NCBI GenBank assembly: GCA_030068075.1
Contig: JAINVK010000882.1
Coordinates: 310,001-374,000, forward strand
From: Paguma larvata
Lineage: Eukaryota; Chordata; Mammalia; Carnivora; Viverridae
Direction of reading: 5' to 3'
DNA length: 64,000 nucleotides
Shown: piece by piece, positions 10,952 to 21,425 of the stretch
Layout of the letters: every line of letters starts with the position of its first letter
Numbering within the stretch: position 1 is the stretch's first letter
Notes under the pieces: model-generated
What the model was told of the DNA's origin: nothing
Seen by the model: the letters and a program-made list of their open reading frames with translations, nothing else
Databases searched by the model: none
Made by a program: the position numbers and the translations under genes

Positions 10952-11559
10952 ATGGTAACAGTCCACGTGCTGTATTACAAGGGAATTATAAAGGAAAGCT
11001 GGGGTTTTCTGGAGATTGCTGACTTCCCAGGTACATGCGGGGAGTCGTGGGGGTGTGTGTGGGGGGGGAATCTGGTCTCCTGGGGAAGCATCCCTGGCCT
11101 GCTGTCCAAGAATGACCTCTAGATGGGGCCTCACTGGACTTGGTCCCCGCAGGAGGCGCCGGGAGCTCGGCTCCTCCATGCCTGCAGGTGTCACGTGGGT
11201 TACGGCCCCATGCTGGGGGCGGAGGCGAGGGGGGAGCAGGGAGGCCGGACAGAGAGGGGAGGCTAAGGACGGGAGGAGGGTCGCTCTCCTCCCACGCACT
11301 TCCCGAGGCCCCTGCCATGACCTCAGGGCGATGGCCCCTCGTGAGAGACCCCAGAGGCCTCACGGGCACGGCGAGAGAGAGCCGGCAGGGCCGCGGGGGC
11401 CAGCGGGGAGAGAGAGGAGGGTCCCGCGTGCAGAGGGCCCGGTGCGGGTTTCCGCCCGCCCGCCCAGGGGCCGTTCCGGATGATGGATCACAGAGGCCGC
11501 CCGGGTGCAGCAGATGCGGGGCTGCACTTGGCCTCAATCGCTCCCCGGGGGCCCCGATC
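10952..11559. other. Intergenic GC-rich DNA, no gene seen
   Basis: Nothing beyond high GC content and chance open frames. Confidence 0.4.
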
Positions 11560-11630
11560 GATGGCGCCGTGATGAATGACTCGGGATTGATTTTCACTTA
11601 ATTGACAATTTGGTGAACCTGTTTGCAGCG
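11560..11630. promoter_or_regulatory. Candidate conserved noncoding element (short)
   Basis: A compact AT-rich core, GTGATGAATGACTCGGG followed by ATTGATTTTCACTTAATTG, sits in very GC-rich DNA. It contains a CTTAATTG homeodomain-type word and an AP-1/CRE-like TGAATGACTC. Short, with no repeat signature. Confidence 0.33.
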
Positions 11631-11698
11631 TCCCAGGTTGGGCCCGAGAGGGGGCCTCGACGTAAAAAGGGGCGGGGTCGATGCGACCCCGGCCGGGG

Positions 11699-11717
11699 TG
11701 GCCGCCAGGGGGCAGCA
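11699..11717 (+). promoter_or_regulatory. CTCF-like motif
   Basis: TGGCCGCCAGGGGGCAGCA is a very good match to the vertebrate CTCF core (CCGCCAGGGGGCAGC). It is in forward orientation on the plus strand, pointing towards LHX3. Only occupancy data could confirm it. Confidence 0.45.
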
Positions 11718-11894
11718 GAGGCCAGCCAGCCATGGGGTGGGGGGGGTGCACCGGGGCTCACCCTCCCCCGCTGGGGAATGCGTCTGGGGCCACCGGGCCA
11801 GTTGAGACGGGGTCCTCGCTCACCCCGGGACCCAGGAAGAGCGGGCGCTGGCTGCAGGGGTCAGAGGGCAGCTTGAAATCCCCGGGGCCGGGAA

Positions 11895-11985
11895 GGGGGG
11901 TGATCACAGCTCACCAGGGTGCTGCCTCTGGGCCTCTCTGACCCTCAGTTTCTCTTCTGTAAAGTGGAGCCCCCTCAAGACTGCC
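11895..11985 (+). mobile_element. MIR fragment
   Basis: The segment GGGCCTCTCTGACCCTCAGT followed by TTCTCTTCTGTAAAGTGG is a MIR core in plus orientation. Confidence 0.65.
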
Positions 11986-12339
11986 CATCCCCCACAGCAC
12001 CCATTTTATCGACTCAATATCTGCCCCTCCCCCCCAGCCTCAGGCCCTCTCCCTCTCCTTGCCTCCGCCTCCTTCCTGTTCTTGGGGTGCTCCTCCCTCT
12101 TCCCACCTCAGGACCTTTGTGACAGATGTTCTCAGGCTGGAATGCCCCCCACCGCCTGACCTGTACATGGGGGGGCGCCACCCACCCGCCACCCCCGCTC
12201 CCGCTCCCAGCAGCAGGCCTTGCCGCTGCCAGAGCCCAGAGCGGCCAGGCTGTTACCAGGACAACAGGAAACCGAGCCTCCAGTTCACCTCTGCCTCCAG
12301 CCCCGGGACTCAATGTAACAGGACCCCCAGGTAATCCCC

Positions 12340-12495
12340 CCAAGGGCCGCCCAGACAAAAGCCAAATTAAGTCAACAGAATTGCCGAGGGGAGACCAGGA
12401 GGCTGGAATTTACCCCCAGGAGCAAACAAGAATGTCCCTTCTCAGATGTAGGCTGTGCAGGGGTCCGATTTCCTTCCTGCGCAATTTAATGCCGC
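12340..12495. promoter_or_regulatory. Candidate conserved noncoding element
   Basis: AGCCAAATTAAGTCAACAGA, GGCTGGAATTTACCCCC, AACAAGAATGTCCCTTC and GCGCAATTTAATGCCG form an AT-rich block without a repeat signature. Confidence 0.33.
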
Positions 12496-12959
12496 CCCAG
12501 GAGCCTGAGGAAGGCCCTCCCCTCCCCCAGAGCCCCGGGCTCGGGGCTGGCACCCGCGGTCCTTGGCAGAGCTGCCCTGTGGCTGAAACCTGCCTTCCTG
12601 CCCCTACCCAGCCCCTGCACCTGCTCCCCAGGTGCTGGGAGGGCAGGAATGGGACAAGGTACCTGGGGGGACCGGGGCACTAAGGGGTGAGCTCTGTGCT
12701 GCGAGGGTCCCCAGCTTCCCTGCATGGTACTCACAGAGCCTCTGGAGCTGTCCCCTCCACCCACAGCCCCGGGAGCTGTTCTGGGGAGGCTGGGGGGGGT
12801 GGCCTCAGGGGAGGTGCCGGCCATTCTCGAGGCTCCAGCTCTGCTGGAAAACTTCAGCTTGTGGGTGTGGGAGAGGGGGCAGGGCGAGAGCGTGGGCAGC
12901 AAGCCTCTAACACCAGCTGGAAGTGGCCTTGGACCTGGTTCCCCGCGCCCAGCTCCCCA

Positions 12960-13060
12960 GGCAGCCATGAGTTTGAGTGAGTCGTGTCATTTCCGGGAGG
13001 CTCGGTTTACTCCTCTGTAAATGGGGTGTAAATGGGTGTAACACAACTTGCTACAGGCAT
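12960..13060 (+). mobile_element. MIR fragment
   Basis: GAGTGAGTCGTGTCATTTCC followed by GGCTCGGTTTACTCCTCTGT and AAATGGGG is a MIR body in plus orientation. Confidence 0.65.
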
Positions 13061-14307
13061 CTCAGGCTTCCCTTGGTGCCGAGCGGAGTCCCACCCCGGC
13101 TGGCAGCTATGACCTGGCATTGGAGAGAAGAGCGTCCAGGTTGAGAAGCCGCCACGTGCAGGCGTGAGGGTGTGAGGGATGGGGGAAGGGACCCCCACTG
13201 GCACTGTCAGAAGAGGTTGTGGGTGAGCGGCAGGAGCCGAGCAAGCCTTGGGTCCTCTGTCTAAACCCAGCATGTGACAGCAGGGCGGGGGCAGGGGCGG
13301 AGCAGGGGCCCCTGGATATCAGGCCTACGGGCCTGCTTCAGCAGACGGAGGCTGCCCGAGGCCCCCAGAGTGACCCACAGAGGTGGCCGGCACACCCCGC
13401 TGGGCTAATCCCCTTGCTGACACAAAACCATCCATTCCCCACTGACCGATGCCTTGGTAGTGCAGAAATTTCTAGAAGCTCATCTGAATCAATGGCTCCC
13501 CTCCAGCTGGCCGCAGGGACATTCTGTGGACATCTGGGGACACCTCTCTGAGACCTAAATGTTTCACTCGGGAGAACAAGACAATTGTCAGCTTGGCCCC
13601 GAGGCCTTTGAGTCCTGGGCCCACCGGGCTGTCAGGGGCCGACCTCGGTCCAGAGTCCAAGCAGGGGGTCAGGGAGCCCCCGGGAGGCTGCTGACTCTAA
13701 GGGAGGACGGTCAGGCCCACCTCACGAAGGGGCCCATGGAGGCCCTAGGCTGGCCAGGGCTCATGGCTGGTGGGCGAGGGGCGGCCCCAGGGCCTCTGCG
13801 GCTGTAACCACGGACCTCAGAGACCGGGTCCTCCTGGGTTAGGGTGGCCCTACGTCCATTTAAGAAGGAGAGGGGGCAGGCACAGAGGACAAGCCCGTGA
13901 AGAAGGAGGCAGAGACTGGGGTGATGTGGCCACAAGCCAAGGGCCACCTGGGGCCACCGGGAGCTGGGAGAGGCAGGAAGGAGCCTCTTCTACGGCCGCC
14001 GGCGGGGGAGTGCGGCCCGAGGAGGCCTCGATTTCGGACTGCGGCTCCAGAACTGGGAGAGAGGAAGCTCCTCGTGTCTGAAGCCCCCCGGCGTGTGTGG
14101 TCATGGTCATGGGGGCCCCAGGCGTGTGTGCCCCCGTCACCCTGGAATCTGGCTCCGCACCTGGCCCGCGCCAGTGCACGGGAGGGGGAAGCCTCCTTGG
14201 CCCCCTCGGCGTCCGAAACCCCGTGGCCGGTCTGAGAAGAAAACTGCCGAGGACAGGCGAGGGAAGAGAGGCACGCGCACGCGAGTGCCGTTTTCTGGGA
14301 CGAGGGA

Positions 14308-14345
14308 GCCTTCGTGAGGAAACAGAGGCCCAGAGAAACAGTTGA
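14308..14345 (-). mobile_element. MIR core fragment
   Basis: GTGAGGAAACAGAGGCCCAG with AGAAACAGTTGACT is a MIR core on the minus strand. Confidence 0.55.
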
Positions 14346-15235
14346 CTCGTGGGTCGGACGGAGAGGGGCGGTCACGGAGGGGCAGGACCGGTCAGGCGGT
14401 GTGCGGTCAGCATGGCGAGCTGGGGACACTGAGCAAGGCGCGCCCGTCTGGGTGCTTCCTGGTGTCCCCTTGGCTTTGGGGACGAGGGCGCTCCTGTCCC
14501 CAGGGGCATGGAGAGCGCCTCCCACACGTGGGCTTCATTCTCCTCTTCAGGGAGAGACTCTGGCAGCTTCTTCGATGTGCCCAGGAATGATATTTGAACC
14601 CCACCACCAGCCGCCTCTCCACCTCTCACCCCCTCCTATGGCCCCAGGCTCTCCTGCTCTGGCCCAATGGGACCCGGCTCGCCAGCACGCAGACTGGGCC
14701 CCACCGCAGTGATTCCAAGTGGTGTGAGCCACATGCAAGATGTCCAGAGGACACAGCAGGTCCAAAGGCCCCGAGGCCAGAGAGTCCGAAAGGAGCCCAG
14801 GCACTGGGGGATGGGGTGGGGAGGGGCGAGCTGGGCCGTGAGGGACCCGGCAGTGGGCAGGGCCGGGTGTTGTTGCCAGCAGCGGGTGGCGAACAGGAAG
14901 GGGCCTGCCCTGCCCTTTCCCACCTAGTGGCGGCAGGGGCACCGGGGCTGCCCCCGGCTGGTCTACCCATCCAGACGGTGAGCCCGCTGAGGGAGCACAG
15001 ACCTAACTCCCTGGGGGCACTGAGGTGGCAGGTGTGAAGGCGCGCTTTGGAAGCAGGGGAGGGGCCTGTCCAGGGCTGCCTTTCGGGACACGCCCTGGGA
15101 CAGCCGGGAGCCTCTGCCAGGAAGCCTCTCGGGCGGGCGCGGGCAGCTGGGGTCCAGCTTTGTGCCCATCTCACCCTCCCCCAGCAGGTTAGAAGTCCAG
15201 CAGCCCCGGGCAGCCCCTCCCTCACCAGGCAGGAA

Positions 15236-15284
15236 CCCCCCCCACCCCCCCACCCCCCCACCCCCCACCCACCCCCCACCCCGA
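15236..15284. repeat. (CCCCCA)n-like simple repeat
   Basis: About 49 bp of runs of 6-8 C separated by single A. The minus strand carries at least six G-runs of five or more in a row, a strong G-quadruplex-forming configuration. Confidence 0.85.
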
Positions 15285-16734
15285 GTCCTCTAGGACTTTG
15301 GACCCAAGGGGTCCCCTGACCCCTGCCAGGGGCCACTTCTGCCTCCCTTTCCTCCCTGAACTCAGCAGGCATGGGGACCTAGGCACGCCTGTGTTCAGAC
15401 GGGGCGTTACTGGCATTCAACTGGGGCTCCCCTCCCGCCGGGCGGGCGGGCGCAGGCTCCCCTCAGCAGCCAGGACGCTGACCCTGGAGGCCCCCCACCC
15501 CACCCTGCTGGGACTTCCGAGGTGGCCCAGAGGAGCCGCTCCCCCCCTCCAGCGCAATCAGCCAAAAGGGCCCAGGCTTCACCAGCATAATAGCCCCAGG
15601 AAGCCTGGGGTTAGGGCTTTTGTCTGGGGAGGCCGCGCCTAAGCCCCTACCAGGCAGGAATGTGGGCCCCCCCACCCCCGCAGACGCCACCCTGAAACCG
15701 GAGATCCAGCCGCTGTGTGGACTCCAGCTAGCGGCTAGCTCTGCGGGATTTTGTCCTGTGGCAAAGCAATTTCTCCAGCACTTTCCCTGGGATCAACTCT
15801 TAACCCAGGCCGTAAATCTTTCTGTTCCAAAAATGCAGACCTCATGCCTTTTGGTTTCTGAGACAGATCTGAAGGGTACTCACGAAGTGGGTCAGAAGTC
15901 TGGGACGATTTGGGGAACGCTCTCAGACCCTCCGGGGGCCCGAGGCCTGTCCGCCTTCCGAGAGGGCGCCCGCCACCTTCCAGCCAGGGCCCGGCTGTCC
16001 TCAGTGCAGACCTCCAACCCGCAGGGGCTGGCAGGGACGTCGCTTGGCTCGCTGGTTCTAGAAGCCGCCACGCAGGAGTCTGGCAGTCCCGTCCGGCCCT
16101 CTCTGTGGAGAAGTGGGGACAGTTGCAAGTCGCGGCCCGACAGCCGGGTAATTGCGGCTCGGCACGTGGGGCCCCACGCCAGCTCTCCGCGGCTGTGTCT
16201 TAGCTCACAGGTTAGGAAGTGGACTCAGAGAACACCCAGAATGCTGGGGAGGCAGGAGGGGTGGCGGGAGAAGCCGCCCCAAAGCCCAGAGGTCAGACCC
16301 TGCCTCTGCCCCCCACACCCAGTGGCAAGGATCCCTGACAGTCAGTTCTGGAACCGCGCAGGGCTGGCCCACCGTGCGGGGCCGGGCAGCACTGACAGGC
16401 CTCCCCGGACAGGCCCCGCCCCGGGCGACCCTGCGTCTGAGAAAACCGGGAACGGCTTTGTTCTCCTCCTCTGGACACCGGCAGGCATTTTAGACTAAGG
16501 GCCAGACGTCCACTGGCGGCCGAGGGCCCGCAGGCCTGGCAGCAAGGCGCCGCCGTGGGCCCGGCCGTGCCCAGGAGCCGAGCGCCTGCTGCCCGGCTGC
16601 CCGCTCGCCAGCTCCACCCCCGCACCCGCTCCCCGAGGTGGGCGGGCAGCTGGCGGGGGGCAGCGGGGAGCCCCGCCCGGGCCCCTCACCACTCACTCTG
16701 GACGAGCACAGTGACCTGAAGCAGAGCCGGGAGC

Positions 16735-16885
16735 TCCAACCTTTTCATCAAGAAAGATTTAATTTATCGGGAGTGCGGAGTCACAAATCATAGCCCAGAG
16801 ATTTATGGCCCCCGGGAGCGGAATTGACCACAGAGAGGAGGCAGCAATGCCCGAGCTCCACACACACCTTTAATAAAGTCGGAAA
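16735..16885. promoter_or_regulatory. Candidate conserved noncoding element
   Basis: CATCAAGAAAGATTTAATTT, CACAAATCATAGCCCAGAGA with TTTATGG, GAATTGACC and CCTTTAATAAAGTCGG form an AT-rich block inside GC-rich DNA. HOX/CDX-like TTTATGG and CCTTTAATAAAG words are present. No repeat signature. Confidence 0.35.
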
Positions 16886-17364
16886 TGTAAGCTACCCCCG
16901 TCCCGCGGCGGGCACCGTGGGCGGTGCGCAGCGCGTGCACGGAGCAGAGTGGGTCGTCACCTCCTTCTGGACGAAGCGGGGTCCTCCCGGGCTCTGCCGA
17001 GCTTCTGTGACTTAAGCGACAGCCTGTGAGCCTGGCAGGGAAGGTGGCAGTTCTGGATGGGAGTTGGGGGAGATTCCCGTCCCTGAAAAACGTCTCCCCA
17101 CCTCTCAGCAAGGACCCCACGCCTGGAGGGGCCTCCTCGGGGAAGACGATTCCACCCAGGAAAAGGCCGGTCCCTGCCCTGTCCAGCTCTCCGGAAATGC
17201 CGGCCTCCAAGGCCAGGCCTCAGGGGGCGCCTGCACGTGGGTTCCAGGGGCCAGCCACAGCCTCCCAGGCCGGGGGTTTCCTGGTAGGGGAGCTGCGGGA
17301 TCAGACTGGGATCGCCGCCACCAGACCCTCTCCAGAATCAGAGATCGGACCGGAATCGATCAGA
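16886..17364. other. Intergenic DNA, no gene seen
   Basis: GC-rich, no exon recognised. A further CTCF-like word (CCTCAGGGGGCGCC) occurs near 17217. Confidence 0.4.
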
Positions 17365-17460
17365 TGAGGAAACCCTCCAGATGCAGCTGCGGAAACTGAG
17401 GCCCAAGGGGAAGGAGCTGCTCAGCCACAGGTGGCCCTAGCAATCTCCAGCAGACACTCT
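17365..17460 (-). mobile_element. MIR fragment
   Basis: GATGAGGAAACCC and GCGGAAACTGAGGCCCAAGG followed by GCTCAGCCACAGG form a MIR on the minus strand. Confidence 0.6.
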
Positions 17461-17889
17461 GACCCTTGGAGGGGACTCGCGGGCTGGAATGGGCCAAGTA
17501 TCCCATGGACAAGGCCTCCTGGCCGTCTCCTCTCCTCTGCCTGGGAGTGAGGCCGCTGGAGGGCCGGCTGCTTCTTGCCTTGGTATCAGCACGATGGTGG
17601 CGCTCTCCTTGGGCTTTGCCCATTTCTACCCGACCGTGGTGTCCCCGGAGCCCCGGTCACCCGGCACAGTTTATCTAAATAACGAAGTGTACAGTACCGC
17701 TTTGACCTCCACCCAGCCCGGGACACAGGTGACGTTGAGCCCCTCTAGGGGTGGGAAGCTTGGGGCCAAGAATTTTCTTCAGCAGAGAAATCAGAGAAGT
17801 GGCTTTAAAGCAGGAGGTGAAGGAAAGGCTTTTGAGGAGCAGGTGTGTGCATACCTGCGCGGGGGTGGGGTGGGGACACAGACAGGTGG
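17461..17889. other. Intergenic DNA, no gene seen
   Basis: No exon or repeat recognised. It leads into the 36-bp minisatellite. Confidence 0.4.
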
Positions 17890-18060
17890 AGCGCGCGCCT
17901 GCGCCGGCGGACATAGGTGTAGGTGCCTGCGCTTGCGCCGGAAGATGCAGGAGTACGCGTGCGCCTGCGCCGCCGGACCCAGACGGGTGTTTGTATGCGC
18001 CTGCGCCGCCGGACCCAGACCGGTGTTTGTGTGCGCCTGCGCCGCCGGACACAGGTGTGC
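17890..18060. repeat. 36-bp minisatellite with NRF1-like words
   Basis: GCGCCTGCGC recurs at 17895, 17961, 17997 and 18033, with a variant GCGCTTGCGC at 17929. The last three are exactly 36 bp apart, each followed by CGCCGGACMCAG. The word differs by one base from the palindromic NRF1 consensus GCGCATGCGC, and C at that position is a known variant. Because 36 is a multiple of three, the array is open in several frames; that is not evidence of coding. Confidence 0.85.
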
Positions 18061-18474
18061 GGGTACACAGGTGCATGGCATGTTCATGTGCCCCTGCGCA
18101 GGGGGCAGACAGTGCCAAGTGAGTATGTGACGTGCGCACAGGCGCCTGGCTTCGCCTGGAGTGCAGGTGGACACCCGCGGGGAGGCTCACCTTCTTGGGG
18201 TGTTCCTTCCTCCGCCAGGCCCTCGGCCCGGCAGTGGAGACAAGCTGGGGCCCCGCCCCCGCTGGCAGCTGGCCCCTGGCCCCGACTGATCCGGCCATGC
18301 CGGCTGCCCCCCCCACCCCGCCCCCGAGATGCCCAGCTGCTCGGCCCCGGCGGAACCACAGCCTGGGCCCCTGGGCCGCCCCTCCTGTGCCTCCCTGCCG
18401 CCTCCAGCTCTGGGACCACCCGCCTGTCCAGCCCCTGCCCCCCCCCACCCCAGCTCTCTACTGAATGTCTTTCT
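18061..18474. other. Intergenic GC-rich DNA, no gene seen
   Basis: CpG-rich and C-rich, no exon or repeat recognised. It ends abruptly at the AT-rich element that follows. Confidence 0.4.
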
Positions 18475-18885
18475 CATAAGCAGTTTTAAATTATAAGCCT
18501 AAATGAGGTCTATAAATTTGACTTCATAAAATTCCACGCACATCATTTTCCAGCAGAAAAGGCCCTCTAAGAAATATTTTCCCCGAGACCCCCTGTGTCC
18601 CCTCCCTTCGCAATATAACATTTATTCTAATATTAAAATGGCAGGTGTTCTATAAATCGTGAGTCATTAGCACTCTCCATTGATTTTTCCCGCAGCCTCG
18701 AGCCTGGGGTAGAAGCCGTGTGCGAATATCAGTCTATCCGATTGAGATTCATACCCTATTTGGGGGTCAAAGAGCGAGGCCCTGTGAGCTTGAACTTCTC
18801 TCAGCCTAAAGCTGATCAATACTTGCAGATATATTGGGGCTGGCCGCTCACACAGATTAAGTGGCCATAAATACGAGGGGAGGGG
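18475..18885. promoter_or_regulatory. Candidate conserved noncoding element (large)
   Basis: The longest non-repeat AT-rich block in the left third: about 400 bp with TTTTAAATTATAAGCC, GTCTATAAATTTGACTTC, AACATTTATTCTAATATT, CGTGAGTCATTAGCACTC, CATTGATTTTTCCCGC, GTCTATCCGATTGAGATTC, AAGCTGATCAATACTTGC and GATTAAGTGGCCATAAATAC (NKX-like AAGTGG and CArG-like CCATAAATAC). It starts and stops sharply against C-rich DNA. No SINE, LINE or MIR signature. Likely an ancient enhancer by inference. Confidence 0.42.
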
Positions 18886-19919
18886 GCAGCAGGCGGAGGG
18901 CGAGACAGGAAACGGGGCGGCGCTGCCTGTCCAACCAGGGTCTGGGGCTCAGCCAGGGGTGCTGGACCCAGGTGGGAAGGAAAGTGGGGTGTGGAACCAA
19001 AATACAGGACTGAGGGGCTGCTGTACTCGGCCTGGTGAAGGGCTGTCTGGCTCTCCTTGCCCCCTCCGGAGGAAGGGCGTCCAGGGGACGGCCACCAGGA
19101 CCCGGGTGAGCCAGCCGCGGACCCCTGGCCTTAGCCCAGGCACGCAGTCTGCAGAGCAGAGGGGCCCGGCGAGCCCCGGTGCTGGAGGACTCTGCAGTGG
19201 GGAAGGACTCACGGGGTGGGGGGCCCCTTCCTTGCAGTGGTCACAAAGGATTTCAATTCTCGCTGCAGGTCTTTGTCTTCGTTTTGGGGGCTTCCCCGGG
19301 CCCGTGCTATGGTCTGCCTGGCTGCTTCCTTCCGGAACTCTGGCCACGTGCCCTTCCTCCCAGGGTCTCCCTGGTGGGGACCTCCTCCCACCGGTGCCCT
19401 TCCCGCCATCCGCAGCCCCCCGCCTGGCGCTCCCCAGGATGTCAGCCAGCAGGGGCCTCTCTCCACCTTGCCTGGGATTCCAGGTCATTCTGTCTGGACC
19501 CTTGGCGCCCTCGAGGCAGGCCCGGGGTCTCCCTCCTGCCTGTATCCCTGGGAGGCCCCTCAGCTGGGTAACATCGTGCACCCAACATTTTCTAAGCACC
19601 AGCTTTGTCCCAGCTCTGGGAAAAACAATCTGAAGAAGCCAGCCCCCTGACTTCAGCCATGACAGAGGGGCGAGGACCCCCGGAAAGCCCCCGTGCCCCG
19701 TCCTGAATTTTCCGAAGGCCGAGGGGGCTGTGCTCGCTGCCTGAGCCCCGGAAGTGTCGTGCTGACCCCACCTCTCCCTGGATGTGGCCCCCACGTCCCC
19801 GGCGCCGGGCCATTTCTAAGGCACGTCCTTGCTGCGCCCTTGCGGTGGGGTCACCCCCGGGAAGATCCCACGCCTCCCCGGCCCGCCTCCTCATGCATCA
19901 CCCGCCTGCCCCGGCACCA
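18886..19919. other. Intergenic GC-rich DNA, no gene seen
   Basis: No exon with supported splice sites or recognised domain; no long repeat. Confidence 0.45.
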
Positions 19920-20215
19920 GGCCGCTCGATGCCTGCGATCGGTGACGTTATTAGGGAGATAAATAATTTGAACTCCGGCCTTTTACCTTTTCCCCGGCGG
20001 GCGGGCCGCCCCCACCCCTGCCCGGCCGCCTGCCGCCTGGAGGAGTAATTTCATTAGGAGCTTCCTGGCAGCTGGCAGAGGCCACCCCGCGAGGCCCGGC
20101 GGCGGCGTTTCTTTATGGAGATGAGAAACAGAAATGTGAAGATTTAAGCTGGAGCGGATGTAATTTTACTGCGTTATTTATCGGGGACGCAAATCCTTTC
20201 TAATACTGGCGGATG
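19920..20215. promoter_or_regulatory. Candidate conserved noncoding element pair
   Basis: Two AT-rich cores are separated by a GC-rich spacer. The left one has GACGTTATTAGGGAGATAAA then TAATTTGAACTCC. The right one (from about 20045) has GTAATTTCATTAGGAGC, TTTCTTTATGGAGATGAGAA, GAAGATTTAAGCTGG, GTAATTTTACTGCGTTATTT and CTTTCTAATACTGG. Several TAAT and TTTATGG/TTATTTAT words occur. No repeat signature. Confidence 0.38.
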
Positions 20216-20954
20216 GGGAGGGCCAGGCAGGGTCGCCGGGGGCCTTCGTTGGGGGGCGGTCAGCCAACGCGCTGGGTGCCCCCCCCTCGGCCTAGAAGAG
20301 GGGAGCCGGGGCACCACTGGGCAGCAGGTGAAGTCGCAGATGCCCACAGGCTGTGTGGCTACAGGGATAGCCTGGGGACGGACAGCCCGGGGCGGGGGGA
20401 CAGGTCTGGCTGGTATGGAAGGAAGCACCAGGCCCTGGGGGGACCCCCGGCGAGTACCCTGGACCCCTCCCCACGGTCTGCTTACCCTGTGCCTGAGGGA
20501 CCCACACCACGGGGGTGGCGTCAGCACCGGGTGGTTGACCTAGCAAAGTGCTACACACAGGGCGGCTGAAGACACTGTAGTCTTTCCCGCCTGTGGAGGC
20601 CCCGAGTCCGAAACCAAGATGTGAGTAGGCCGGTTCCTCCCTCGGAGCCCAAGGGAGGGTCTGTTCCAGGCCTTCCCTGGTGGCCCTTGGCTTGTCCCCG
20701 AACCCCCCTCTCTGCCTCTGTCCTCCTCGTCTCAGTTTCTCTCTCCTCAGGACACCAGTCACTGGATTAGGACCCGTCCCGATGCAGTGCGACCTCCTCT
20801 CAACTCAGTGACGCGGGCGGCTGCAGAGGCCCTTTTCCACAGAAGCCCCCACTCATGGGCCCCTGCGGCTGGGACGAAGTTGCACGCACTGCAGGGGTCT
20901 GCCCTCCCCACACCCAGAGGGCACAGCGGCCCAGGGGGAGGTTGGGCCTCAAAG
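20216..20954. other. Intergenic GC-rich DNA, no gene seen
   Basis: No exon or repeat recognised. Confidence 0.4.
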
Positions 20955-21425
20955 ACTTAATTTGTTAAACAGCAATATTCTCTGCCCCCCAATGCTCCTT
21001 TTTTTTTTTTTTAGCGTTAAAAAAAGATTATTCGGTGTAATTATTTTGGTGTTTCAAAAATCCAATTAACTTGAAAGTCTTTGCTAAGTTCTAAAGTTTA
21101 GCTTACAAATACGATTCAATTACGAAGCTTACCAAACTCTAAGAACAATGTTAGGGAACTTTCCCAACTCGATTCTGTTTTCTTAAACATTTAACCCAAC
21201 CTACCGCCTCCAACCTTGCGGGTCCCCAGGGAAAAAGTCCCACGAGTCATGACCTGTCTAAACACACGCCAAACGTACAAACACGGAGACCGGGCTTCTT
21301 ATATTTCCAGCGTGGCCCCCAACCTTCATAAGAGATTAGCCTAAAAGTTGAAGTCAGTTATTTAATTAAACGTTTTACTTAGAATCTCAGACTAATGGGC
21401 TGGAGTTATTTTGACCAAGACAAAA
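20955..21425. other. Unidentified AT-rich segment with poly-T edge
   Basis: About 450 bp of AT-rich sequence begins just before a run of about 14 T at 21000-21013. It contains GTAATTATTTTGGTGTTTC, GTTCTAAAGTTTAGCTTAC, ACGATTCAATTACGAAGC, AAGAACAATGTTAGGGAAC, CATAAGAGATTAGCC and TTTAATTAAACG. The T-run could be the 3' A-tail of a minus-strand retroposed sequence, or a simple repeat next to a conserved enhancer. I recognise no repeat family and no gene of origin. Confidence 0.35.

Larger units (their letters stand above)
12496..16734. other. Intergenic GC-rich DNA with MIR pieces and a C-rich simple repeat
   Basis: No exon or RNA gene was recognised. It includes MIR fragments near 12.96 and 14.31 kb and a CCCCCA-type simple repeat at 15.24 kb. 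A moderately AT-richer patch at 15.70-15.88 kb (GGATTTTGTCCTGTGGCAAA; CGTAAATCTTTCTGTTCC) could be a further weak conserved element. Confidence 0.45.

Noticed and set aside
17489..18130. 213-codon plus-strand open frame with a repeating Cys/Ala-rich segment
   Set aside because: The repetitive part is the 36-bp minisatellite, whose unit length is a multiple of three and so stays open by arithmetic. No start context, homology or flanking exon signal.
20955..21425. Mitochondrial DNA insertion (numt)
   Set aside because: The composition suggested it, but no recognisable mitochondrial rRNA, tRNA or protein segment could be read on either strand; left as unidentified.
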